Origin: CAIQIA01 sp049317465
GTDB lineage: Bacteria > Cyanobacteriota > Cyanobacteriia > PCC-6307 > Cyanobiaceae
Assembly: GCA_049317465.1 (NCBI GenBank)
Contig: JBMOIF010000016.1
Span: 1 to 40,963 of the forward strand
Direction: 5' to 3'
Length of the DNA stretch: 40,963 nucleotides
Positions 34,606 through 40,963 of the stretch are shown here, in pieces. A model generated the notes under the pieces. That model saw only the letters and a list, made by a program, of their open reading frames with translations, ran no database searches and had not been told where the DNA came from. The position numbers were made by a program, and so were the translations under genes. The first letter of the stretch is position 1; each line of letters begins with the position of its first letter.

Positions 34606-34611
34606 GGCGAG

Positions 34612-34618
34612 CCCCCCT
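34612..34618 (-). promoter_or_regulatory. Shine-Dalgarno AGGGGGG fixing start at 34605
   Basis: AGGGGGG on the minus strand lies six bases before ATG 34605. It also overlaps a short CCCC-TGA-GGGG hairpin (34614-34624) that could mask it, but the stem is only four pairs. Confidence 0.5.
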
Positions 34619-34797
34619 GAGGGGTTTGGTATGAGCTTTGTTGAGTTTAGCATAACCATTAATATCAGGCATCCGCCCAGCGAGTTGACGAACAAGGTGG
34701 ATCAAAGTTGGCAGGAGAGAGGGGGTCAGCAAAATCACAAAAGCAGAACCAACACATGTGAGTGATGGTAGATTACGGGAAGTGAGCAAGAGCAGAG
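34619..34797. other. Divergent intergenic region
   Basis: This is the longest gene-free gap in the window, between two divergent genes, so promoters for both are expected here. It is AT-rich. A possible minus-strand -10 (TATGCT, 34654-34649) and a plus-strand TAGATT near 34770 are present, but neither has a convincing -35 at the usual distance. I see no operator, riboswitch or terminator that I would defend. Confidence 0.35.
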
Positions 34798-35958
34798 ATG
34801 GCAACCGCCCCACCACTCCTGAATGTCCAACATTTTTTCCGTAATTATCTCGCTCGCAACGATGTCAACTACGATGTTGTCAACGCGGCACTCTCTGGCC
34901 TTGCGAGCCTTGTTGCACCGCAGGCGATGCGGACGATCGATGCCGCGACAGCAGAGAAAGCTTTTGATCTCGCCGAAGTGGTCTATCAGGGCTCAGAAGC
35001 ACTCGCCAAACATCAATACAGTGATGTGCAGAAGATCTTTGTCAGCCATATTGAAAACTCCACGCCCCTTTTGTTGGGCGAAGAACCGCTTGGACTGTGT
35101 CAATTGCCACTTCATTTACAAGGCGAACTATATTTAGGGCCAGGCGAGATTGCGAATTCAGCCAAGATCGCTGCAAGCGACCAGACTGCAGAAGATGGGA
35201 TCTCTCAGGGAATCTTGATATGGCGTCCAGAATATCCAAATGGCAGATATGCACGCCTTTCAGTTATTGATCTCCAGCGCAATACGGTTCTCCTCATTGG
35301 CTCCACGGGCAGCACTTCCTCAGTCTTTGCCGATGTGATGCACGAATTCAGCCTTTTGTTTCCAATAGAAGCATGGTATAGCAACGACAAACGCACCGCC
35401 TTCATTCAGGAGTCCTGGCGAAACGAGATTCCTGTCTTGTCAACCAAGACAACAGATAAACACATTGCAGAGCTCCAAAAAGCATACGCAGACGCGCAAG
35501 TTTGCGAGGCAGGCGGCGACCACAAAGGTGTTTTGGAGTTGCTACAGCCTTGGGCCCAGCACATGGAGGGAGAAGGGGCAGCAGAGTTGCAGTTGCTTCG
35601 AATTGTGAGTCTGAAACGGCTAGGTCGCCATGACGAAGCTGAAACAGCCTTGGCCCTGTTCAGCGTTGACCACCCACACTACCCAATGGAGCAGCTCATC
35701 TTGGGTGATCTGGCCTGGAGAGATGAACGCTGGATGACGGTGCTGCTGGCATACCTGGAAGCAATCAACAGAGAACCGCAACTGCAGGATCTATGGCCCC
35801 GGGTTCTATTCGCCTCGGAACGACTCGCCGAATTGAACAGGGCCAGTGCTGCTGGCAACGAGCGATTGCAGGCGCTGATCAGCCATATGGTGAACACCAA
35901 TCTGCCTGTGAATATGAAAGCAGACCTTCTACGTGATACCCCAACTACAGACCCGTAG
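34798..35958 (+). CDS. Unknown protein with duplicated C-terminal TPR-like module
   Basis: This 386-aa product starts MATAPPLLNVQHFFRNYL. Residues ~1-225 match no family I know (YLGPGEIANSAKIAAS, VIDLQRNTVLLIGSTGST). Residues ~230-365 form a helical, TPR-like module containing GDHKGVLELLQPWA, RIVSLKRLGRHDEAE, HPHYPMEQLILG and WMTVLLAYLEAI. The same module, about two thirds identical by my hand alignment, occurs at 40460-40963 at the right edge, there preceded by only a few residues. The present copy is AT-richer. Function unknown; fusion or recombination of a shared C-terminal module is likely. Its convergent neighbour begins 24 bases beyond its stop. Confidence 0.7.
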   Translation: MATAPPLLNVQHFFRNYLARNDVNYDVVNAALSGLASLVAPQAMRTIDAATAEKAFDLAEVVYQGSEALAKHQYSDVQKIFVSHIENSTPLLLGEEPLGLCQLPLHLQGELYLGPGEIANSAKIAASDQTAEDGISQGILIWRPEYPNGRYARLSVIDLQRNTVLLIGSTGSTSSVFADVMHEFSLLFPIEAWYSNDKRTAFIQESWRNEIPVLSTKTTDKHIAELQKAYADAQVCEAGGDHKGVLELLQPWAQHMEGEGAAELQLLRIVSLKRLGRHDEAETALALFSVDHPHYPMEQLILGDLAWRDERWMTVLLAYLEAINREPQLQDLWPRVLFASERLAELNRASAAGNERLQALISHMVNTNLPVNMKADLLRDTPTTDP

Positions 35959-35982
35959 TAGCTGCGTGGTGAAGTACGCCTA

Positions 35983-36831
35983 TCAGTCGCCCTCGATGGT
36001 TGTGATCTGCGGAACATACCGCCAGACTTCATTGGGGCGATGCTCCACAGCTCCCACCAGGAGCTGCCCCTGGGCACCAAGGCGGGACCATTCATGACGG
36101 GCAAAGTCAAGCAGCGATCGCGGCTGACCGGTGCCAAGATTCACCAGCCGCGGTTGCCCCGGCTGCAGCTGGGGATGCTGCAACCAGTCGAGCAGCTGTC
36201 GGGAGGCCTGCTCAACCGGCTGAAAATCACGCACTTGGGCACCACTGGTCATGGGCAGGTCTTGGCCATTGGTGGCGGCCGTCACCAGCGAGGGCCAGAA
36301 CCGACCGGGGGCTTCACCAGGGCCATAGACATGGAAGGGCCGGGCAACCACGAGCTGCAGCTTCTGCTCGACCGCAAGGGCAAAGGCAGCAACGCTAGCG
36401 GCGGCCTTGGAAGCGCCATAGGCCGAAGTGGGTTCGAGGGGTGCTGACACCGGGATCGCGTCGTAGCGCTCACCACTGCGCCCGTATTCAAAACAGGAAC
36501 CAACGATGAGAAATCGCCTGACACCGCACTCCACAGCGCGACGCCAGAGCTGCAAGGCATCGATCACATTGGCCTGGAAGCAGCCATCCCAGTCATTGGC
36601 ACCCTGGGCAACGCCATAGGCGGCCAGATGCAAGAGCGCGTCACAACTGGACAGCTCCTGGCGCCAGTCTTCAGCCAGGGAACCTTCGAGCCAGTGCGGT
36701 TCACGGTCGAGGGAGATGCGACTGCTGGCACCAGGGCGCCGAAGAGCAACCAGCTCGTGGCCTTCGGCCTGGGCCAGCTGAAGCACATGGCCACCGATGA
36801 ATCCTGTGCCGCCGGTCAGAAAGATACGCAT
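35983..36831 (-). CDS. NAD-dependent epimerase/dehydratase, SDR family
   Basis: This 282-aa extended SDR begins MRIFLTGGTGFIGGHV with the dinucleotide motif GGTGFIG (7-13), then LLHLAAYGVA, Ser112 and the catalytic Tyr138-x3-Lys142 in SAYGASKA. As last gene of a CDP-sugar operon, it most likely reduces the 4-keto group of the CDP-4-keto-6-deoxyhexose made by the preceding enzymes (inference from order). C4 or C2 epimerisation is the other possibility. Its start is three bases from the stop of the RmlC-like gene. It is slightly shorter than typical epimerases (~310-330 aa), as is common for reductases. Confidence 0.85.
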   Translation of the reverse strand: MRIFLTGGTGFIGGHVLQLAQAEGHELVALRRPGASSRISLDREPHWLEGSLAEDWRQELSSCDALLHLAAYGVAQGANDWDGCFQANVIDALQLWRRAVECGVRRFLIVGSCFEYGRSGERYDAIPVSAPLEPTSAYGASKAAASVAAFALAVEQKLQLVVARPFHVYGPGEAPGRFWPSLVTAATNGQDLPMTSGAQVRDFQPVEQASRQLLDWLQHPQLQPGQPRLVNLGTGQPRSLLDFARHEWSRLGAQGQLLVGAVEHRPNEVWRYVPQITTIEGD

Positions 36832-36834
36832 GGA

Positions 36835-37362
36835 TCAAAGGGTGCCAGTGATCAGATTAAAGTCGAGGCCGGAGGAATCCTTGGCCGATAGGGTACAGTC
36901 AGCCGGCAGATCGATGCCAGGTACCGACGGGGGCGAAATCACAAGCTCGGAGGCGGGTTGGAACTCTCCTGCCGCAAGGACAGCAATGGTTGTGTTGTCT
37001 TTCAATGCGAGGAAACCATTGCCATGAAGGGGTGGGCACAGAACAGCTGAACCATCATCTGCGCCAAGCTCGAAAGAGTAGATGGCCTTGAAGTGGTCAG
37101 ACTCTGAATCGAGATTAATCATATAAGAAGCAATTGACCCACTGATCACGCGAATGAATTTCCACTGGAGATGCGGGCGACGTTGCAGGTGAAAACCACG
37201 GAACACGTGCCGTCGGCTGTGGGAGACGTAGAAATCATCAAAACGCCCGGGCACCTCGGCAGGCAGACCATTGGCTAGAGGCTCCAGCTTGCGCAACCAG
37301 CCCCGTTCATCCGCGAAGGTCTTGGCCTGGTACTGAATCGGTTCAATGGCGGTTGTCGGCAT
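36835..37362 (-). CDS. RmlC-like sugar 3,5-epimerase (cupin)
   Basis: This 175-aa cupin starts MPTTAIEPIQ and matches dTDP-4-dehydrorhamnose 3,5-epimerases. It has DERGWLRKLE early, FRGFHLQ with the His base (H58), LQWKFIRVISG with K68 and LSAKD near the end. The region where RmlC normally has its catalytic Tyr reads TIAVLAAGEFQPASE, without a Tyr, so it may be a mono-epimerase or have altered chemistry. It probably epimerises the CDP-4-keto-6-deoxyhexose from the dehydratase before reduction. The ATG overlaps the dehydratase 3' end by 20 bases. Composition is a little AT-richer than the rest of the operon. Confidence 0.78.
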   Translation of the reverse strand: MPTTAIEPIQYQAKTFADERGWLRKLEPLANGLPAEVPGRFDDFYVSHSRRHVFRGFHLQRRPHLQWKFIRVISGSIASYMINLDSESDHFKAIYSFELGADDGSAVLCPPLHGNGFLALKDNTTIAVLAAGEFQPASELVISPPSVPGIDLPADCTLSAKDSSGLDFNLITGTL

Positions 37363-38482
37363 GGCTGAGGGTGGTGCTGATGACGCAGTAGGTGTTGAGA
37401 TCGTCGAGGCAGGCCACCTCTGCTGTGGCGGTGCCGTGGTGAACGGCGTGGTACCAGCCGACGGTGCGGGCAATGGTGGTGGCAAAGGGCCAGCGCGGCT
37501 GCCAGCCCAGTTGATGGTGGGCCTTATCGATCTGCAGATGCAGACGACCGGCTTCATGGGGAGCCGCCGGATCCGACAGATCGTGCCACTGGCCGGGCCA
37601 GTGCTGCAGCATGGATTCGACCAGGTCGCGCACGGGGCGGTTGGATTCGAGCTGGGGACCAAAGTTGAAGGCATCGGCCCAGGGGTTGAGCACTGAACCA
37701 GCGGCCAGCTGATGCTGATGCAGCCGCTGGGCGAGCAGCAAATAGCCACCCAGTGGCTCAAGCACGTGCTGCCAGGGGCGGGTGGCAACGGGATTGCGCA
37801 CCTGCAGCGGCTGACCGGCGCCGAGGGCACGCATGGCATCGGGCACGATGCGGTCATCGGCCCAGTCGCCACCGCCGATCACATTGCCGGCGCGGGCGGT
37901 GGCAATGGCCAGGTGGGGGGTCTGGTGGGCGGCGGCACCACAGAACGATGACCGCCAGCTGGCGATGGCGAGTTCTGCACCGGCCTTGGAGGCGCTGTAG
38001 GGGTCGTGGCCACCGAGACGGTCGTTTTCGCGATAGCCGAAGTCCCACTCGCGGTTGGCGTAGACCTTGTCGGTGGTGACCATCACCACGGCACAGGGAT
38101 GCTGCTGATCGCGCAGGGCTTCGAGCACATGCAGAGACCCCATCACATTGGTGGCCCAGGTACCGAGCGGATCGCGGTAGCTGCGACGCACCAGTGGCTG
38201 GGCCGCCAGGTGCAGCACCACCTCGGGTCGGGCCACTGCTGCCAGTGCCTGCAGCGCCTGGGGATCGCGGATGTCGGCGATGTGGTGGTCGAGGCGATCA
38301 GCGAGGCGCAGCTGGCTGAACAGGTGGGGGTCACTGTCGGGTTCCAGGCCGACGCCACTGACGTGGGCACCAAGCTCAAGCAACCAAAGGGCCAGCCAGC
38401 TGCCCTTGAAGCCGGTGTGACCCGTGAGCCAGACGCGGCGACCACGCCAGAAAGCGGGATCAATGGCGGTGAAGGTGCTCAT
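37343..38482 (-). CDS. rfbG: CDP-glucose 4,6-dehydratase
   Basis: This 379-aa SDR starts MSTFTAIDPAFWRGRRVW with the NAD motif GHTGFKG (21-27), the classic variant for this enzyme. LHLAAQPLVRRSY, TTDKVYANREW and the YSASK catalytic pair follow, and the C-terminal part has GWQPRWPFATTIART. It converts CDP-glucose to CDP-4-keto-6-deoxyglucose. The ATG overlaps the cytidylyltransferase stop (ATGA); a GTG two codons earlier is a weaker alternative. The length fits the family (~355-380 aa). The product is the branch point for CDP-6-deoxy and 3,6-dideoxy sugars. Confidence 0.93.
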   Translation of the reverse strand: MSTFTAIDPAFWRGRRVWLTGHTGFKGSWLALWLLELGAHVSGVGLEPDSDPHLFSQLRLADRLDHHIADIRDPQALQALAAVARPEVVLHLAAQPLVRRSYRDPLGTWATNVMGSLHVLEALRDQQHPCAVVMVTTDKVYANREWDFGYRENDRLGGHDPYSASKAGAELAIASWRSSFCGAAAHQTPHLAIATARAGNVIGGGDWADDRIVPDAMRALGAGQPLQVRNPVATRPWQHVLEPLGGYLLLAQRLHQHQLAAGSVLNPWADAFNFGPQLESNRPVRDLVESMLQHWPGQWHDLSDPAAPHEAGRLHLQIDKAHHQLGWQPRWPFATTIARTVGWYHAVHHGTATAEVACLDDLNTYCVISTTLSHADNRH

Positions 38483-39246
38483 GGCCACACCTTCCAGGGG
38501 GCACGGCCGCTGGCCCAGAGCTCCTCAAGCTTCTGGCGATCGCGCAGGGTGTCCATCGGCTGCCAGAAGCCGCGGTGGTGATACGACGTGAGCTGCCCCG
38601 TGGCCGCCAACTGCCGCAGGGGGTCCTGCTCCCAGACGCACGCGTCGCCATCGATCAGGTCGATCACCGATGGTTCAAGCACGAAATAACCACCGTTGAT
38701 CCAGGCATTATCACCATCAGGTTTTTCCTGAAACTGGGCCACGGCGCTGCCTTCGAGGTGCAGGGCGCCATAGCGCCCGGGGGGTTGCACGGCGGTGAGG
38801 GTGGCCTGGCGGCCTTCGGCACGGTGATGGGCGATGAGCTGCTTGACATCGACATCGGCGACACCATCCCCGTAGGTGAAGCAAAACGTGTCGGTGAGGT
38901 AATCGCGCACCCGTCGCAGGCGACCACCGGTCATCGACTCGTCGCCGGTATCGACAAGCGTGACCTTCCAGGGTTCGGCTTTCTGACGGTGCACCTCCAT
39001 GTGGTTGAGGTCCATGTGAAACGTCACATCGGAGGTGTGGAGAAAGTAATTAGCGAAATACTCCTTGATCACATACCCTTTGTAACCACAGCAGATCACG
39101 AAGTCGTTGATGCCGTGGTGGCTGTAGGTCTTGAGGATGTGCCAGAGGATGGGTTTGCCGCCCACCTCGACCATAGGCTTGGGCCGCAGGTGCGTTTCTT
39201 CCGCCAGGCGGGTGCCGAGACCACCGGCAAGAATGACGGCCTTCAT
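38479..39246 (-). CDS. rfbF: Glucose-1-phosphate cytidylyltransferase
   Basis: This 255-aa enzyme makes CDP-glucose from CTP and glucose-1-phosphate. The signature is at the N terminus (MKAVILAGGLGTRLAEET, then RPKPMVEVGGKPILWHIL), followed by GINDFVICCGYKGYVIKEYF, YGDGVADV as the metal site and INGGYFVLEP. It is the first gene of the CDP-sugar set, about 60 bases after the FkbM gene. The length is standard. It provides the donor for the dehydratase to which it is translationally coupled. Confidence 0.95.
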   Translation of the reverse strand: MKAVILAGGLGTRLAEETHLRPKPMVEVGGKPILWHILKTYSHHGINDFVICCGYKGYVIKEYFANYFLHTSDVTFHMDLNHMEVHRQKAEPWKVTLVDTGDESMTGGRLRRVRDYLTDTFCFTYGDGVADVDVKQLIAHHRAEGRQATLTAVQPPGRYGALHLEGSAVAQFQEKPDGDNAWINGGYFVLEPSVIDLIDGDACVWEQDPLRQLAATGQLTSYHHRGFWQPMDTLRDRQKLEELWASGRAPWKVWP

Positions 39247-39306
39247 CGTGGACGGCGCAGGTTGCGAGGAGTCTGCCAGAGCAACAGCCCTGATCGTTGT
39301 GGCGCG

Positions 39307-40461
39307 TCACTGCATTTCGTACCAATCGTCCCACTGGGCCTCAGTGCGGCGGTAGCCAAGGCCCGTTAGCAGGTCATGGATCGGCTGCCGCTGGGCCGTG
39401 TGGTTGTGCTCAACGGTGATGAAGCGGATGGTGTAGCGCGACCAGTCGAAGGCGTCGAGGATGGCCAGTTCAGACCCTTCGGTGTCGATGCTGAGGTAAT
39501 CGATCACCGGTGGGGCGCCATGGCGATCGAGCAGATCGACGAGCGAGGTGGTGACCACGTTGATCACATGACCGGCGGCCGCGTAGGCGGCCCGCTTGTC
39601 GACGTGCTGATCGTCGTTGCCATGGTGAGAGAGGCCCCCGTAGGCATCGGCAAGCACAAAGGCCATGGTCTCACCGCTGCGGGCGTAGATGCAGTCGGCC
39701 GTGACGGTGCAGTGGCGGTTCTGCCGGAGCTGCGCCAGAAATCCAGGGTTGGGTTCGCAGCAGATGCCCTGCCAGTCGAAATGCTTCTCGAGCAGCCAGG
39801 TGTTGCTGAGCAACACACCATTGGTGGCACCGAACTCAACAAAAAAACCACCCCGCTGCCAACCGCTGCGTTCCAGCACCCAGAGGTCTTGTCCGAGCTG
39901 CGAGCGGCTCAGGGAACGCCAGCGGTCGTGGTCGCTGGCCGCCTGGGGCGCGGTGAGGGAGCCATGGTCGAGGGCGAGGGCCAGTTCGTGCGACAGCAGT
40001 TCGGTTTCGGTGCGCAAAATCGCCAGTTCGGCAGCGGCACCCGCGGCATCCACCTCGGTTGGGAGGGCCAGCACACCACGGCCATGGAGGGCCTCGGCCA
40101 GCTTCCAGGCACCCACCTGCAGCAACAGGCGACAAGCGAGCAAACGGGCACGGGGAGCCCTTTGGCAAGGCTCAAGCCAGGCGGGCAGGGCCCGTTCGAT
40201 GAGGACCAGTGCAGCGTCGTCCATGGCGCTGAGCAACAGGGCCTGGGCCAGCAGCAGCTGGGTGGCGGTGCGCAGGGCGGCACGGGTGTCGTCGGGGGTG
40301 GCGCCAAGGGCAAGGCTGGCGGCGCGAGCGGCATCAGCCGGGCGCCCGAGGAGACGCTGGGCCATGGCCAGACGCAACCAGGCGGCGGGGTCGGTGCTGC
40401 CCACGTCATGCTGGGTGCAGACGGCCTGCCAATCGCCGTCCCAGAAAGCAGCCAGGGTCAT
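39307..40461 (-). CDS. TPR-fused FkbM-family methyltransferase
   Basis: This 384-aa protein has an N-terminal helical, TPR-like half (~1-165, WLRLAMAQRLLGRPADAARA) and a C-terminal FkbM methyltransferase domain (~185-380). The domain is recognised from SQLGQDLWVLERSG, GGFFVEFGATNGVLLSNT as the SAM loop, CCEPNPGFLAQLRQN, and IDYLSIDTEGSELAILDAF. FkbM domains O-methylate sugars. The ATG at 40461 shares two bases (CATG) with the start of the divergent gene on the plus strand. It may lead the minus-strand operon that continues into the CDP-sugar genes. The target is probably a hydroxyl on the glycan assembled here (inference). Confidence 0.87.
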   Translation of the reverse strand: MTLAAFWDGDWQAVCTQHDVGSTDPAAWLRLAMAQRLLGRPADAARAASLALGATPDDTRAALRTATQLLLAQALLLSAMDDAALVLIERALPAWLEPCQRAPRARLLACRLLLQVGAWKLAEALHGRGVLALPTEVDAAGAAAELAILRTETELLSHELALALDHGSLTAPQAASDHDRWRSLSRSQLGQDLWVLERSGWQRGGFFVEFGATNGVLLSNTWLLEKHFDWQGICCEPNPGFLAQLRQNRHCTVTADCIYARSGETMAFVLADAYGGLSHHGNDDQHVDKRAAYAAAGHVINVVTTSLVDLLDRHGAPPVIDYLSIDTEGSELAILDAFDWSRYTIRFITVEHNHTAQRQPIHDLLTGLGYRRTEAQWDDWYEMQ

Positions 40462-40963
40462 GGCAACGCACGGCACTCCACAACAGTCTGACGAGCAACA
40501 GCGCATGGAGGCCCTGGGGCGGGCCCAGGCCTGTGAAGCGGCCGGCGACCACGACGGTGCCCTTGAGTGGGTGCAACCCTGGGCCGAGGCGGTGCATGGG
40601 CCTGGCACTGCAGGGCTGCAACAGCTCCGAATCGTGAGCCTGAAACGGCTGAAACGCCACGACGAAGCCGAAGCCGCGATCGCCCGCTATGCCGGTGCCC
40701 ATCCGCATTACCCGATGGAACAGCTGGTGCGCGGTGCGATTGCCTGGAGCAAGGGCGACTGGATGACGGTGCTGCTGGCCTACCTGGAGGCGATCACCTG
40801 GGAGCCCGCGCTGCAAGACCTTTGGCCGCGGGTGCAGGTGGCGGCGACACGTCTGGAGGGGAAACGCGAGTGCGAGAAAAACGATATCGAGCGATTAAAG
40901 GGGCTGATCAACCGCGTGGTGATGACTGAACTCACTGACGACGGGATGGCCGTTCTGGGCACG
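40460..40963 (+). CDS. TPR-like module protein, 3' partial at right edge
   Basis: The open frame from ATG 40460 (MATHGTPQQSDEQQRMEALG) runs to the window end without a stop (168 codons). ATG 40505 is an alternative start. From ~residue 16 it aligns with residues ~230-365 of the protein at 34798-35958: GDHDGALEWVQPWA, RIVSLKRLKRHDEAEA, HPHYPMEQLVRG and WMTVLLAYLEAI are shared. It is much GC-richer than that copy. Further domains may follow outside the window. The two start codons of this divergent pair overlap in one CATG. Confidence 0.75.
   Translation, partial: MATHGTPQQSDEQQRMEALGRAQACEAAGDHDGALEWVQPWAEAVHGPGTAGLQQLRIVSLKRLKRHDEAEAAIARYAGAHPHYPMEQLVRGAIAWSKGDWMTVLLAYLEAITWEPALQDLWPRVQVAATRLEGKRECEKNDIERLKGLINRVVMTELTDDGMAVLGT

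Noticed and set aside
34614..34624. Hairpin CCCC-TGA-GGGG as a terminator
   Set aside because: Only four pairs, no T-run that would fit, and it lies right before a start codon.
35959..35982. Shared terminator between convergent genes
   Set aside because: The 24-base gap has no stable hairpin with a T-run.
1..40963. CRISPR arrays, tRNA or rRNA genes, insertion sequences
   Set aside because: No regularly spaced repeats, no tRNA-like cloverleaf or rRNA-like stretches, and no transposase-like protein in any frame that I could recognise.

Overview
This window looks like a surface-polysaccharide and protein-secretion island of a GC-rich cyanobacterium, most likely the freshwater/brackish Synechococcus-Cyanobium lineage. 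The assignment is an inference. It rests on the very high GC of the backbone, five copies of the cyanobacterial HIP1 octamer GCGATCGC, TPR-fused glycosyltransferases, a type I exporter with an N-terminal cNMP-binding-like domain next to a parvulin, and a GT4 with the HQN(F/Y)PGQF(R/A)HLA start. No rRNA, tRNA, CRISPR array or transposase was found, and no gene-free stretch exceeds 300 bases.

Layout. Positions 1-3378 (minus) hold a large GT2-GT61 fusion followed by a TPR gene whose frame is broken. Positions 3413-11231 (plus) form a tightly overlapping operon: TPR protein, PpiC-type isomerase, cNMP/C39-like/ABC exporter, HlyD adaptor, GT4, TPR protein. Positions 11196-16702 alternate strands with very short gaps: a GT4, a TPR-GT2, a TPR protein with a TTG start, two unknown coupled proteins and a 63-aa small protein.

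Positions 16748-24540 (plus, GC dropping) hold a methyltransferase, then four start/stop-overlapping genes: a CBS-NeuB-SAF-TIM-barrel fusion, a CMP-sugar synthetase, a nucleotidyltransferase-like/kinase-like fusion and a nucleotidyltransferase-like/HAD fusion. An AlgX/AlgJ-like acyltransferase follows. I read this as a compact, possibly undescribed nonulosonic-acid-type sugar pathway. Positions 24553-29571 are AT-richer, with three poorly recognised proteins. Positions 29584-33011 (minus, GC-rich again) carry a GT4 and a TPR-like/GT2. Positions 33076-35958 are AT-rich again, with two divergent genes of unknown function.

Positions 35983-39246 (minus) are a CDP-sugar operon: glucose-1-phosphate cytidylyltransferase, CDP-glucose 4,6-dehydratase, RmlC-like epimerase and SDR reductase. 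It is followed by a TPR-FkbM methyltransferase (minus) and, at the right edge, a partial gene (plus) homologous to the C-terminal half of the protein at 34798-35958.

Together the genes would make activated sugars (CMP-nonulosonate-like, CDP-6-deoxyhexose), transfer them (at least five glycosyltransferases), decorate them (methyl and possibly acyl groups) and export a protein through a type I system whose substrate is not in the window. The step changes in base composition suggest a mosaic island assembled by repeated recombination.
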